Below, one piece after another: positions 27,226 through 36,745 of a stretch of 64,000 nucleotides of DNA (the first letter of the stretch is position 1; the number at the start of each line of letters is the position of its first letter). Below the pieces are notes generated by a model. That model worked only from the letters and a program-made list of their open reading frames with translations, was not told the origin of the DNA and made no database searches. Both the position numbers and the translations under genes were made by a program. The DNA comes from Nocardioidaceae bacterium (GTDB lineage Bacteria > Actinomycetota > Actinomycetes > Propionibacteriales > Nocardioidaceae). The stretch covers positions 482,909 to 546,908 of the forward strand of contig JAUJOD010000001.1 of NCBI GenBank assembly GCA_030447865.1, read 5' to 3'.

Positions 27226-28437
27226 ATGGCGCCGAAGGCCAGACCCGCTCCCCGACGCAAGACCCAACCGACTCGAGGCGGTCACCCCCGGGTCGGTCCG
27301 CTGACCGGCCGGTTGGCCGACGTACCAGCTTTGGACATCGATGCACTGATCGGCGACCGGGGCGTGCGGATCATCGTGTGCTGCGGCTCAGGTGGGGTCG
27401 GGAAGACGACGACCTCGGCGGCTCTTGGCTTGCGGGCCGCCGAGCAGGGTCGCCGTGTGGTGGTGCTGACGATCGACCCCGCGCGCCGCCTCGCGCAGTC
27501 GATGGGGCTGACGGAGCTCGATAACACTCCCCGTCCGGTGCCCGAGGTGGATCCGGCGGCGGGCGGCAGCCTCGACGCGATGATGCTCGACATGAAGCGC
27601 ACCTTCGACGACGTCGTGGAGGCACACGCGACTCCCGAGAAGGCCAGGCAGATCTTCGCCAACCCCTTCTACCAGGCGCTGTCGAGCTCGTTCGCCGGCA
27701 CCCAGGAGTACATGGCGATGGAGAAGCTGGGGCAGCTGCACGCTGAGGCGCTCGGCACCGGGCGGTGGGACCTCATCGTCGTCGACACCCCCCCATCGCG
27801 GTCGGCCCTTGACTTCCTCGACGCCCCCGAGCGGTTGTCGTCGTTCCTGGACGGGCGGCTCATCCGGATCCTGCTGGCGCCCGCCAAAGGACCCGCAAGG
27901 TTCCTGTCCGCGAGCATGGCGGCGGTCACCAACGCTGTCACGAAGGTGGTCGGCGGTCAGGTGCTGCGCGACGTACAGACCTTCGTGGCGGCCTTCGACA
28001 CCCTGTTCGGAGGGTTCCGAGCCCGAGCCGAGGAGACCTACCGCATCCTCAAGGACAACCAGACGGCCTTCGTGGTCGTCGCCTCGCCAGAGGCTGACGC
28101 GCTGCGCGAGGCGGCGTTCTTCGTCGAACGGCTGGGCGAAGAGGGCATGCCGCTCGCCGGCCTGGTGCTCAACCGGGTGACAACCAGTGCGGCCCCTGGT
28201 ATCTCTGCCCGAGCGGCTCTCGCAGCGGCCGAGCGGCTCGGCGACACCGAGCCAGTGACGGCCGGACTGCTCCGGCTGCATGCCGACCGGCTCAGCCGCA
28301 CCAGCCGTGAGCAGACCCTGTGTCGCCGGTTCGCCACAGCGCACCCAGAGGTGCCGACGGCGACGGTCCCGGCGCTCGCCTCCGATGTGCACGACCTGGA
28401 GTCGCTGCGACGGGTCAGCGCAGCGATGGCTGCCTGA
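27226..28437 (+). CDS. Get3/ArsA-like ATPase, second subunit
   Basis: A 403-residue partner of the preceding ATPase. A basic Pro-rich N-terminus (1-25) precedes the Walker A CCGSGGVGKTTTSA near residue 52; VLTIDPARRLAQSM and VDTPPSRSALDFLDAP are the switch regions. It corresponds to Rv3680. Expected to form a heteromer with the upstream gene product in the cytoplasm. In M. tuberculosis a whiB gene follows; here the penicillin-binding protein starts only 55 bp downstream with no whiB between. Confidence 0.9.
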   Translation: MAPKARPAPRRKTQPTRGGHPRVGPLTGRLADVPALDIDALIGDRGVRIIVCCGSGGVGKTTTSAALGLRAAEQGRRVVVLTIDPARRLAQSMGLTELDNTPRPVPEVDPAAGGSLDAMMLDMKRTFDDVVEAHATPEKARQIFANPFYQALSSSFAGTQEYMAMEKLGQLHAEALGTGRWDLIVVDTPPSRSALDFLDAPERLSSFLDGRLIRILLAPAKGPARFLSASMAAVTNAVTKVVGGQVLRDVQTFVAAFDTLFGGFRARAEETYRILKDNQTAFVVVASPEADALREAAFFVERLGEEGMPLAGLVLNRVTTSAAPGISARAALAAAERLGDTEPVTAGLLRLHADRLSRTSREQTLCRRFATAHPEVPTATVPALASDVHDLESLRRVSAAMAA

Positions 28438-28492
28438 GCAGCTGCTCAGCCGGTTGACGGGCGGGGACCAGGCGATCCCGTACCCTGATGGC

Positions 28493-30892
28493 ATGCTTCG
28501 TCTTGCTCGACCCGCCCGAAACGAGGGTGGGTGGTTCTCCCAGCTGGTGATGTTCGCGGTGGTCAGCGTGCTCTCTGGCCTGCTCATCGCTGGTATGGCG
28601 CTGCCGTGGGTCGGGTTGGTGAGCAAGGCCGCGGAGAACAGCGCCGAGGCGATGAAGAACTTCCCGCTCGAGCTGAAGTTCAGCGCGCTCAACGAGCGGA
28701 CCCGGGTGCTCGCCGCTGACGGCACCAAGATCGCGGTGTTCTACGACGAGAACCGGTTGTATGTCCCGCTCGAGAAGATCGACCCGAAGATGCAAGAGGC
28801 GATCATCGCGATCGAGGACTCGCGCTTCTACGAGCACGGCGCCTTGGACCTCAAAGGCACCCTTCGGGCCCTGTTCGTCAACCAGGCGGCCTCAGGCGTG
28901 GTGCAAGGCGGATCGTCGATCACCCAGCAGCTTGTCAAGCTCACCCTGCTCGAGAACGCCGACACCGCGCAGGAGCGGGCCGAGGCTACCGAACGCAGCT
29001 ACACCCGCAAGATCGCCGAGCTGCGCTACGCCGTCTGGGTCGAGGAGCACCTAACCAAGCAAGAGATCCTCGAGCACTACCTGAACGCCGCCTACTTCGG
29101 CGACGGGGCGTACGGCGTGGAAGCAGCCGCCCATCACTACTTCTCCACCAAGGCGTCCGACCTGTCGCTGCGCCAAGCGGCTTTGCTGGCCGGACTGGTG
29201 AAGAACCCCACGAGCTACGACCCGACAAACAACGAAGAGGCCGCTCTGGAGCGCCGCAATGTCGTGCTAGAGCGGATGAACGAGCTCAACCTCATCAGCA
29301 ACCGGGCGGCCCGGAAGGCACTCAAGAGCCCGCTCGGCCTCGACGTCACCATCAACGCCAACGGCTGCGTCGACTCCGTCGCGCCGTTCTTCTGCGACTA
29401 CCTGCTGGAGTACCTGAAGGCCAGCCCCTCGATGGGCAGCACGATCGAGGAGCGACGTGACCGCATCTTCGGCGGAGGGCTCACGATTCGCAGCACTCTC
29501 GACCTGCGCTTCCAGCAGGCGGCCGAGGACTCCGTGACCGATCATGTGTACCCCGAGGACAAAGCGATCGGCGCCCTGGCGATGGTCGAGCCCGGCACCG
29601 GATACGTACGCGCGCTCGCGCAGTCGCGCCCCATGGGACGGGACAGGAAGGCGGGTGAGACGTTCCTCAACTATGTCGTGCCCGAACGGTACGGCGACTC
29701 GCGCGGGTTCCAGCCCGGTTCGACGTTCAAGCTTTTCGTGCTGGCTCAGGCGATCAAGATGGGCGTGCCCCTCAACAAGAAGATCTACGCGCCACCGAAG
29801 TTGAAGGTGAACCAGAGTGAGTTCACGACGTGCGGTGATAAGCCCTATCCGATCGATGAGCCTTACACCGTTGAGAACTCGACCTCCAGCGGTTTCCACG
29901 ATCTGTACACCGGCACTCAGCAGTCGGTGAACACGTTCTTCATCAAGCTCGAGCTGATCACTGGTCTGTGTGGGCCGTGGGGGCTGGCCGAAGCGATGGG
30001 TATCGATTTCGAGACCCCGGCCGGATCCAGGGTTCCGTCCTTCCCGCTTGGTGTCTCCGACGTGAGCGCGTTGGAGATGGCCGAGGCCTATGCCACCTTC
30101 CCGGCCCGCGGGCTGCACTGCGCGTCCACCCCCGTGTTGCAGGTCCGCGCACGCAACGGCGACATCATCCCGACGCCGAAGCCAGACTGTAACCGGGTGA
30201 TGAAGCGCGCCGAGGCCGACGCTGTCAACGACATCCTCGCTGGAGTGCAGGAGGAAGGCGGGTTCGGCTTCGGAGCAGGTATCGCGCTGAACCAGCCGTC
30301 GGCAGGGAAGACAGGCACGGTGGCCCCGGCGAAGTCCGTGTGGTTCGTCGGCTATACCCCGACGCTGACCGCCGCGTCGATGATCGCCGGCGTCAGGGAC
30401 AGCGGCAAGCCCCGAAATCTCGACAGGCAGATCATCGGCGGGGTGAATGTCGGCGATGTGGCTGGGTCCTCGACAGCCGGCCCGATGTGGTTCGACGCGA
30501 TGAAGATCATCCAGCGGTGGCTGCCCAACCAGAAGTTCGTCCCGCCTGACCCGGCGGTGGTTGAGGGTCAGACCATCCCGATCCCGTCGTTCTACGGGTA
30601 CGATCCACAGACCGCGGCCAAGGCGCTGACGAAGCTGGGCTTCCGCCCGCAGATCGCCGACAGCGTGAACTCCACTGCGCCGTTCGGCACGGTGGACTCC
30701 ACCAAGCCGGCGTACGAGGGGGTGAGCGGTGAGCCGGTGCTGATCTACACCTCGAACGGCCTTGCGCCAACCAGGCCCACACCCACAGCGACGGCACCAT
30801 CGACGCTTTTCCCGACTCCCACGCCGACGCCGGCCCCGACTCCCGCGCCGACGCTGTTCCCAACTCCCACGCAGCCCAGCCCGTCGCGGTAG
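28493..30892 (+). CDS. Class A penicillin-binding protein with PASTA domain
   Basis: A 799-residue bifunctional peptidoglycan synthase of the PonA2 type. A membrane anchor (about 15-40) precedes the GT51 glycosyltransferase with EDSRFYEHGA and GGSSITQQLVK, then a transpeptidase with GSTFK (nucleophile Ser), QSVN and the AGKTGT box. A single PASTA domain (about 690-755) and a disordered Pro/Thr tail end the protein. ATG at 28493 lies just before the anchor; the open frame upstream belongs to the preceding gene region. It acts outside the membrane in cell-wall growth. Confidence 0.95.
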   Translation: MLRLARPARNEGGWFSQLVMFAVVSVLSGLLIAGMALPWVGLVSKAAENSAEAMKNFPLELKFSALNERTRVLAADGTKIAVFYDENRLYVPLEKIDPKMQEAIIAIEDSRFYEHGALDLKGTLRALFVNQAASGVVQGGSSITQQLVKLTLLENADTAQERAEATERSYTRKIAELRYAVWVEEHLTKQEILEHYLNAAYFGDGAYGVEAAAHHYFSTKASDLSLRQAALLAGLVKNPTSYDPTNNEEAALERRNVVLERMNELNLISNRAARKALKSPLGLDVTINANGCVDSVAPFFCDYLLEYLKASPSMGSTIEERRDRIFGGGLTIRSTLDLRFQQAAEDSVTDHVYPEDKAIGALAMVEPGTGYVRALAQSRPMGRDRKAGETFLNYVVPERYGDSRGFQPGSTFKLFVLAQAIKMGVPLNKKIYAPPKLKVNQSEFTTCGDKPYPIDEPYTVENSTSSGFHDLYTGTQQSVNTFFIKLELITGLCGPWGLAEAMGIDFETPAGSRVPSFPLGVSDVSALEMAEAYATFPARGLHCASTPVLQVRARNGDIIPTPKPDCNRVMKRAEADAVNDILAGVQEEGGFGFGAGIALNQPSAGKTGTVAPAKSVWFVGYTPTLTAASMIAGVRDSGKPRNLDRQIIGGVNVGDVAGSSTAGPMWFDAMKIIQRWLPNQKFVPPDPAVVEGQTIPIPSFYGYDPQTAAKALTKLGFRPQIADSVNSTAPFGTVDSTKPAYEGVSGEPVLIYTSNGLAPTRPTPTATAPSTLFPTPTPTPAPTPAPTLFPTPTQPSPSR

Positions 30893-30905
30893 GTCTCGGC
30901 GAAGT

Positions 30906-31364
30906 TCAGCCGAGCTGACGACGTACCTCTGCCGCGACGGCACCCCCGTCTGCCCTGCCCTTGACGCGCGGCCCCAGTGCGCCCATCACCTTGCCCATCG
31001 CCCGCATCCCCTGGTCCTGCACACCGAGGTCGTTGATGGTGGCCGCCACCATTTCGGCGATCTGGCTCTCGGTCAACGGCTCGGGGAGGAACTCAGCGAT
31101 CACCGCAGCCTCGGCCTGTTCCTTGGCTGCGAGCTCCGGACGGTTGGCGTCAGCGAAGGCGGTGGCTGCCTCTCGGCGCTTCTTGCCCTCGCTGGCCAAC
31201 ACCGTCGTGACGTCGTCGTCGGTGAGCTCACGCGCCTGCTTGCCGGCCACCTCGGCGTTGGTGACGGCGGTGAGGACCATGCGGAGCGTCGACGAGCGCA
31301 GCTCGTCGCGCGCCTTCATCGACGCGGTGAGCTCGTGACGCAAGCGGTCCTTCAGGGCAGCCAT
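30906..31364 (-). CDS. GatB/YqeY domain protein
   Basis: A 152-residue YqeY-family protein: LKDRLRHELTASMKARDELRS at the N-terminus (in two parts LKDRLRHEL and MKARDE), LRMVLTAVTNAEVA, and the C-terminal GKVMGALGPRVKGRADG typical of the GatB C-terminal-like fold. The role is unclear; relatives bind tRNA as part of amidotransferase GatB. ATG at 31364 preferred over an upstream one by family alignment. Converges on the penicillin-binding protein (13-bp gap) and is divergent from the metallophosphoesterase. Confidence 0.9.
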   Translation of the reverse strand: MAALKDRLRHELTASMKARDELRSSTLRMVLTAVTNAEVAGKQARELTDDDVTTVLASEGKKRREAATAFADANRPELAAKEQAEAAVIAEFLPEPLTESQIAEMVAATINDLGVQDQGMRAMGKVMGALGPRVKGRADGGAVAAEVRRQLG

Positions 31365-31400
31365 GCCCCCAGTGTGGCAGCCGTGTGGCAGCCTTGCGCA

Positions 31401-32348
31401 ATGCATTTGCTGACCAAGGCGGCGCTGGGTCTGACGGCGCTGGCGGGGGGTACGGCGACGTACTCAGCGGGTTATGAGGTGCGGGCGTTCCGGCTCCGCA
31501 CGCGGGAGATCGCCTGCCTGCCCGCAGGTCATGAGCCGCTGAAGGTGCTGCACATCTCCGACATCCATCTGACGCCGTCGCAGCGCAAGAAGCACGACTG
31601 GGTGCGGGGACTCGCGGCGATTCAGCCCGATCTGGTGGTCAACACCGGCGACAACCTCAGCCACCACGACTCGGTGCCTTACGTCCTCACGGCACTCGGC
31701 GAGCTGCGGGACGTGCCGGGCGTCTTCGTGCTCGGCTCCAACGACTACTGGGGGCCAGTGCGCAAGAACCCCGCGCGTTATCTCCTGCCCAACGGCGGCG
31801 GACGGCGGATCCACGGCCCCCGGCTGCCGTCGCAGGACCTGCGCGACGGGCTCACCGGCTCCGGATGGGTCGACCTGACCAACACGACAAGCGCCTTGAC
31901 CATCGGCGCCACCCGGCTGGCCTTCGCCGGGGTCGACGACCCGCACCTTGGTTACGACCGGCTCGACAAGGTGGCAGGGCCTGCCGACGCCTCGGCCGAC
32001 CTGCGGATCGGCGTCAGCCACGCGCCTTACCTGCGGGTTCTCGACGCGTTCACCCGCGACGGGTACGACGCGATCTTCGCCGGGCACACGCACGGCGGCC
32101 AGCTGCGGGTTCCCGGCTACGGTGCGCTGGTGACCAACTGCGACCTCGACACGGCGCGGGCGCGGGGGCTGCACCGGCACTCGGCGGCCGGCCGGACCGC
32201 CTGGCTGCATGTTTCCGCGGGCCTTGGCACGTCGCCGTACGCGCCGTTTCGCTTCTGCTGCTATCCCGAGGCGAGCCTGGTCACGCTCACCGCGGCTCCC
32301 TCGGACCAGCAGCCAACTCCGGTGAGCGCGGCGACGGCGCTCGGGTAG
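31401..32348 (+). CDS. Calcineurin-like metallophosphoesterase
   Basis: A 315-residue phosphoesterase with an N-terminal hydrophobic segment and the metal-site motifs ISDIHL (DxH), NTGDN, GSNDYWG in the place of GNHD, VSHAP and GHTHGG. The Asn-to-Ser-Asn form of the third motif is common in this actinobacterial group. It probably faces the envelope. Orthologue of Rv3683, next to ponA2 as here. Substrate unknown. ATG at 31401 selected because the helix and motif spacing start there. Confidence 0.9.
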   Translation: MHLLTKAALGLTALAGGTATYSAGYEVRAFRLRTREIACLPAGHEPLKVLHISDIHLTPSQRKKHDWVRGLAAIQPDLVVNTGDNLSHHDSVPYVLTALGELRDVPGVFVLGSNDYWGPVRKNPARYLLPNGGGRRIHGPRLPSQDLRDGLTGSGWVDLTNTTSALTIGATRLAFAGVDDPHLGYDRLDKVAGPADASADLRIGVSHAPYLRVLDAFTRDGYDAIFAGHTHGGQLRVPGYGALVTNCDLDTARARGLHRHSAAGRTAWLHVSAGLGTSPYAPFRFCCYPEASLVTLTAAPSDQQPTPVSAATALG

Positions 32349-32363
32349 ACTCGCGGCGCCCCA

Positions 32364-32440
32364 CGGGCTGTGGCGCAGTTTGGTAGCGCGCGTCGTTCGG
32401 GACGACGAGGCCGCAGGTTCAAATCCTGTCAGCCCGACCA
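32364..32440 (+). tRNA. tRNA-Pro (CGG)
   Basis: Full cloverleaf of 77 nt: acceptor CGGGCTG with CAGCCCG, anticodon stem CGTCG/CGACG, loop TTCGGGA giving anticodon CGG, T-loop TTCAAAT, and an encoded CCA end. Confidence 0.96.
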
Positions 32441-32742
32441 ATGTGATGTCTCAAGACATCGGGAGCTTTTCAACCACAGCTTTGAGTGTGGCGGCCGCGA
32501 CTGTGCTGGAAAGGCACCAGTACCGGCACCACACCGGTGACGAACTGCCCGCTCAGCGCACCCGGCTCCAATGCGCTCATCAGCCGTGACGCCGCCGGGA
32601 ACAGCGAGGGCGACCCGGCTCGGCCGATCCAGTCCAACGCTTACAACCAGGCATCGAGGATCAACGGGCAGGACCAGTCGAGCAGCGCGTAGTTCCACTC
32701 CCCCAACGTCGAGCCCACCCCCGGATCCTCGCCGCTCGAACG
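32441..32742. other. Intergenic stretch with no recognisable gene
   Basis: About 300 bp between tRNA-Pro and the convergent asd gene. Short open frames exist but have no ribosome sites, family motifs or membrane features. I see no integrase remnant or repeat of the tRNA 3' end. Confidence 0.6.
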
Positions 32743-33828
32743 TCAGCTGGCGAGCTCGGGGTTCAGCTCGGCAGCGACGAGCTCGGCGATCTGCGCGGTG
32801 TTGAGCGCCGCACCCTTGCGCAGGTTGTCACCGCAGATGAACAGCTCGAGAGTGTTGGGGAAGTCGAGCGCCTGCCGGATGCGGCCGACGAAGGTGGGAT
32901 CGGATCCGACTGTGTCGACGGGGGTCGGGAACTCCGCCCGCTCGGGCTCGTCGATCAGCACAACGCTGGGCGCCTCGATCAGCGCCCGGCGGGCCTCGTC
33001 GACCGGCACCGGCTGCTCGAACGTGGCGTGCACCGCCAGCGAGTGCGTCGTCACCACCGGCACCCGCACACAGGTCGCTGACACCTTGAGGTTGGGCACA
33101 CCGAGGATCTTGCGCGACTCGTCGCGCACCTTCATCTCTTCACTCGTCCAGCCCGCGTCGCGCATCGACCCCACCCAGGGCACCACGTTCAGCGCCAACG
33201 GAGCGGCGAACGGCGAGTCCTCGCCCAGCTTGTTGGCGATCGTGCGGCGTACATCGCCGGTGGCCTGGCCGAGCGAACGATCGCCGGCAACAACCTCCAG
33301 CTCGTCGTACAGGCGGTCGACGCCGGCCTGCCCGGCACCCGACGCCGCCTGGTACGACGCGACGACGAGCTCGCGCAGCCCCCAGCGCGAGTTCAGCGCC
33401 CCCAGCGCGTCCATCATCGTCAGCGTCGTGCAGTTCGGGTTCGCGATGATGCCCTTGGGCCGGTTGCGCACCTGGGCGGGGTTGACCTCCGGCACCACCA
33501 GCGGCACCTCGGGGTCGAGCCGGAACGCTCCGGAGTTGTCGATCACCACGGCGCCCTTCGCCGCGGCCACCGGCGCCCACTGCGCCGAGACCGCGTCGGG
33601 CACGTCGAACATCGCGACGTCGACGCCGTCGAATGCCTCCTCGGTGAGCTCTTGTACGGCGATCTCCTCGCCGCGGCAGCGCAGCAGCCGGCCGACCGAG
33701 CGGGCCGACGCGAGCAGCCGGATCTCTCCCCACACGTCGCGGCGGGTCGAGAGGATCTCGAGCATCACGGTGCCGACCGCGCCGGTGGCGCCCACCACGG
33801 CCAACGTCGGCTTGTTCTCGCCTCTCAT
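32743..33828 (-). CDS. asd: Aspartate-semialdehyde dehydrogenase
   Basis: A 361-residue NADPH enzyme that reduces aspartyl phosphate to aspartate semialdehyde for lysine/DAP, threonine and methionine synthesis. The dinucleotide motif is VVGATGAVG at the N-terminus, the catalytic cysteine lies in NPNCTT near residue 130, and the [10 protein letters not shown] loop follows. The ATG overlaps the lysC stop as ATGA. Last gene of the dnaX-to-asd minus-strand run. Confidence 0.96.
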   Translation of the reverse strand: MRGENKPTLAVVGATGAVGTVMLEILSTRRDVWGEIRLLASARSVGRLLRCRGEEIAVQELTEEAFDGVDVAMFDVPDAVSAQWAPVAAAKGAVVIDNSGAFRLDPEVPLVVPEVNPAQVRNRPKGIIANPNCTTLTMMDALGALNSRWGLRELVVASYQAASGAGQAGVDRLYDELEVVAGDRSLGQATGDVRRTIANKLGEDSPFAAPLALNVVPWVGSMRDAGWTSEEMKVRDESRKILGVPNLKVSATCVRVPVVTTHSLAVHATFEQPVPVDEARRALIEAPSVVLIDEPERAEFPTPVDTVGSDPTFVGRIRQALDFPNTLELFICGDNLRKGAALNTAQIAELVAAELNPELAS

Positions 33829-35093
33829 CGGCCCGTCCCGCCGTAGACGACGGCCTCGACCTCGTCGCTGTCGAGGTCGAACGCCCGGTGGGTGGCGGCC
33901 ACCGCGACGTCGACCTGGTCCTGGTCGACGAGGACCGAGATCCGGATCTCCGACGTGGAGATCAGCTCGATGTTGACGCCCACCGACGCAAGTGCTGCGA
34001 AGAAGCGGGCCGTCACCCCGGGATGGGTACGCATGCCAGCCCCGACGAGAGAGACCTTGCCGATGCGGTCGTCGTACAGCAGGCTCTCGTAGCCGACCTG
34101 GTCCTTCAGCCGCGCCAGCGCGGTCATCGCCGCCTGCCCGTCGTCGCGCGGCAGCGTGAACGAGATGTCTGTGCGACCCGTCGCGGCGGCGGAGATGTTC
34201 TGCACGATCATGTCGATGTTGATGCCTGAGTCGGCGAGCGCTTCGAAGATCGTCGCCGCCTCGCCCACCTTGTCGGGCACTCCGACCACGGTGATCTTCG
34301 CCTCGCTGCGGTCATGGGCAACACCGGAGATGATCGCTTGCTCCACGGGGTCTCCCTCGTCGGACTCGATGACCCACGTGCCCGTCTTCTGTGAGAACGA
34401 CGAACGCACGTGGATGGGCATGTCGTAGCGCCGGGCGTACTCGACGCAGCGCAGGTGCAGGACTTTCGCACCCGACGCGCACATCTCCAACATCTCCTCG
34501 TAGGAGACGCGGGGGATTCGGCGGGCGGCGGGCACGATGCGGGGGTCGGCGGTGAAGATGCCGTCGACGTCGGTGTAGATCTCACACACCTCCGCGGCCA
34601 GCGCAGCGGCCAGCGCGACGGCCGTGGTGTCTGAGCCGCCGCGACCGAGAGTGGTGATGTCCTTGGTGTCCATCGAGACGCCCTGGAAACCCGCCACGAT
34701 CGCGATGTCGCCGTCGGCCAGCGCGTTCTCGATCCGACCGGGGGTCACGTCGATGATCTTGGCGCGGCCGTGTGAGGAGTCAGTGATGACACCGGCTTGG
34801 CTGCCGGTGAACGAGCGGGCGGTCTGGCCCAGGTTGGCGATCGCCATCGCCAGCAGCGCCATCGAGATGCGCTCCCCCGCCGTAAGCAGCATGTCGAGCT
34901 CACGGCCCGGCGGCAGTGGGGTGACCTGTTCGGCGAGGTCGACGAGCTCGTCGGTGCTGTCACCCATCGCCGACACGACCACGCAGACGTCGTGGCCTGC
35001 CTTCCTCGTCGCAACGATGCGCTGGGCCACCCGCTTGATGGCCGCCGCGTCGGCGACCGACGATCCTCCGTACTTCTGCACGACGACGCTCAC
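33825..35093 (-). CDS. lysC: Aspartate kinase
   Basis: A 422-residue aspartokinase with [11 protein letters not shown] at the N-terminus, [15 protein letters not shown] in the kinase domain and two C-terminal ACT domains (about 265-420), where lysine/threonine feedback operates. GTG at 35093 matches the family start; the frame extends upstream without similarity. In this family an internal start often yields a regulatory beta subunit. Coupled to asd by a 4-bp overlap, so the first two steps of the aspartate pathway are co-translated. Confidence 0.96.
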   Translation of the reverse strand: MSVVVQKYGGSSVADAAAIKRVAQRIVATRKAGHDVCVVVSAMGDSTDELVDLAEQVTPLPPGRELDMLLTAGERISMALLAMAIANLGQTARSFTGSQAGVITDSSHGRAKIIDVTPGRIENALADGDIAIVAGFQGVSMDTKDITTLGRGGSDTTAVALAAALAAEVCEIYTDVDGIFTADPRIVPAARRIPRVSYEEMLEMCASGAKVLHLRCVEYARRYDMPIHVRSSFSQKTGTWVIESDEGDPVEQAIISGVAHDRSEAKITVVGVPDKVGEAATIFEALADSGINIDMIVQNISAAATGRTDISFTLPRDDGQAAMTALARLKDQVGYESLLYDDRIGKVSLVGAGMRTHPGVTARFFAALASVGVNIELISTSEIRISVLVDQDQVDVAVAATHRAFDLDSDEVEAVVYGGTGR

Positions 35094-35140
35094 AGGCGCG
35101 CTCCTTCGGAGACCGGTGCGACCGGCTGCTCGATCGGCCG

Positions 35141-35749
35141 TCAGTCTATCGGCCGGAGCTCCAGATCCTGGGCCGCTGCGACCCGGGCGGCTTCGGCCTC
35201 CCCCATCTCGGCGGCGTCGAGCCGGTCGTGCGCGATCACCGACTGCAGCGCCCGCAAGGTCGCGCTCGCTTCCGCGCCCCAGCTCGACACGTAGGAGAAC
35301 TGCCACCACCACAGCGCCTCCTCGGTCGACCCGGCCCGGTGGTGCCGCAGCCCGTGGGCCACGCTGGCGGCGATGTCGGCAAGGTCGTCGGAGATCCGCG
35401 ACGACACCAGTTCCGGCGGGTCGATGTAGGGGTCGAACACCACGGTGAAGTCGTCGACGCCCTCCAGCAGCCGCGCCAGCCGGTCGCGCATGACGTCGAG
35501 GTCAGGGTCGGGGCCGACGTCGGGCTCGAACTGCTCACGCGGCACGAAATCCCGTTGCACGCCGAGCCGCGCCCCGGCAAGCAGCAGTTGGCTCACCGAC
35601 AGCAACAGCAGTGGTACGACGGTCGAGCGCTCGCCCGTGCGCGCGATCTCGCGCACCGCGAGCAGGAAGCTCTCGCTCTGGTCGGCGATGGCCTGGGCGA
35701 GGTCCTCGACGTCGCTGGTCAGGCCCGGGTGGTCGGCACTAGTCGTCAA
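35141..35749 (-). CDS. DUF5063 protein
   Basis: About 202 residues, cytoplasmic, acidic, with [11 protein letters not shown] near residue 106 and [18 protein letters not shown] near residue 145, features of DUF5063 proteins that follow recR in many actinobacteria. Start uncertain: TTG at 35749 (used here, overlaps recR by 11 bp) or GTG at 35773. Function unknown; its place between recR and lysC is probably only historical. Confidence 0.8.
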   Translation of the reverse strand: MTTSADHPGLTSDVEDLAQAIADQSESFLLAVREIARTGERSTVVPLLLLSVSQLLLAGARLGVQRDFVPREQFEPDVGPDPDLDVMRDRLARLLEGVDDFTVVFDPYIDPPELVSSRISDDLADIAASVAHGLRHHRAGSTEEALWWWQFSYVSSWGAEASATLRALQSVIAHDRLDAAEMGEAEAARVAAAQDLELRPID

Positions 35750-36338
35750 CGGAGCGTCTCCCCTCGAATGCACGCCCGAGGGTCACCTCGTCGGCGTACT
35801 CCAAATCTCCCCCGACCGGTAGCCCGCTCGCAAGTCGAGTGACCCGCAGACCCAGTGGCCGCAGCATGCGGGTGAGGTAGGTGGCGGTCGCCTCACCCTC
35901 GAGATTGGGGTCGGTGGCGAGGATCACCTCGGTGACGGTGTCGTCGGCCAGCCGCTGCATGAGCTCCCGGATGCGCAGCTCGTCGGGGCCGATGCCCTCG
36001 ATCGGGCTGATGGCTCCTCCGAGCACGTGGTAGCGGCCCCGGAACTCCCGGGTGCGTTCGATCGCGATGACGTCCTTGGACTCCTCGACCACGCACAGGA
36101 CCGTCAGGTCTCGGCGGGGATCACGGCAGATCCGGCACTGCTCCTCCTCGGCAACGTTGCCGCAGGTGACGCAGAACCTGACCCTGTCCTTGACCTCCAT
36201 CAGCACCCCAGCCAGGCGGCGTACGTCGGTCGGATCGGTGCTGAGCAGATGGAACGCGATGCGCTGCGCGCTCTTTGGCCCCACCCCGGGGAGCCGGCCC
36301 AGCTCATCGATGAGGTCTTGGACCACGCCTTCGTACAA
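35739..36338 (-). CDS. recR: Recombination mediator RecR
   Basis: A 199-residue RecFOR-pathway protein. A helix-hairpin-helix ([15 protein letters not shown]) precedes the zinc finger CxxC-x8-CxxC (CVTCGN...CRIC) and the Toprim domain with VVEESKD and [14 protein letters not shown] start at 36338. It loads RecA at gaps with RecO. Follows ybaB by 14 bp, the widely conserved dnaX-ybaB-recR arrangement. Confidence 0.97.
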   Translation of the reverse strand: MYEGVVQDLIDELGRLPGVGPKSAQRIAFHLLSTDPTDVRRLAGVLMEVKDRVRFCVTCGNVAEEEQCRICRDPRRDLTVLCVVEESKDVIAIERTREFRGRYHVLGGAISPIEGIGPDELRIRELMQRLADDTVTEVILATDPNLEGEATATYLTRMLRPLGLRVTRLASGLPVGGDLEYADEVTLGRAFEGRRSVDD

Positions 36339-36352
36339 CGCCGAGCCGCCGC

Positions 36353-36703
36353 TTAGAACCCGAGCTTGCCGAGGTCAGGGGCCTCGCCGCCGAACCCGCC
36401 GGTCAGCTCGGACATCTGCTCAGCCGCCTTGCGCTGGGCGTTCTCTGCGGCGTCGCGTACGGCGGCCAGCACCAGGTCGGCGAGGGTCTCGGTGTCGTCG
36501 GGGTCGCAGACCTGGGGGTCGATGGTGAGGTCGACGAGGTCGCCGGTGCCCGACACCGTGGCCTTGACGAGCCCACCGCCCGCGCTGCCCTCGACCCGGG
36601 CGTTGCTGAGCTCTTCTTGGGCGGCAAGCAGCTGCTCTTGCATGGCGGTGGCCTGCTGCAGCAGCGACTGCATGTCGGGCGATCCTTCGGGGAACATCGG
36701 CAT
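36353..36703 (-). CDS. YbaB/EbfC nucleoid-associated protein
   Basis: A 116-residue YbaB-family DNA-binding protein: [15 protein letters not shown] helix, [20 protein letters not shown] (in two parts [11 protein letters not shown] and GDLVDLTI), and a C-terminal helix ending with a Gly-rich tail. It binds DNA as a dimer. It lies between dnaX (42 bp upstream) and recR (14 bp downstream). Confidence 0.95.
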   Translation of the reverse strand: MPMFPEGSPDMQSLLQQATAMQEQLLAAQEELSNARVEGSAGGGLVKATVSGTGDLVDLTIDPQVCDPDDTETLADLVLAAVRDAAENAQRKAAEQMSELTGGFGGEAPDLGKLGF

Positions 36704-36745
36704 CTCTTTCCGGGTGGGGGGGCTGGACGGGGCGGCCGGTAGCCG

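Noticed and set aside
32486-32692. 68-residue plus-strand frame after tRNA-Pro, possible island remnant
   Set aside because: No family features, no ribosome site and no duplicated tRNA end; could be chance in GC-rich DNA.
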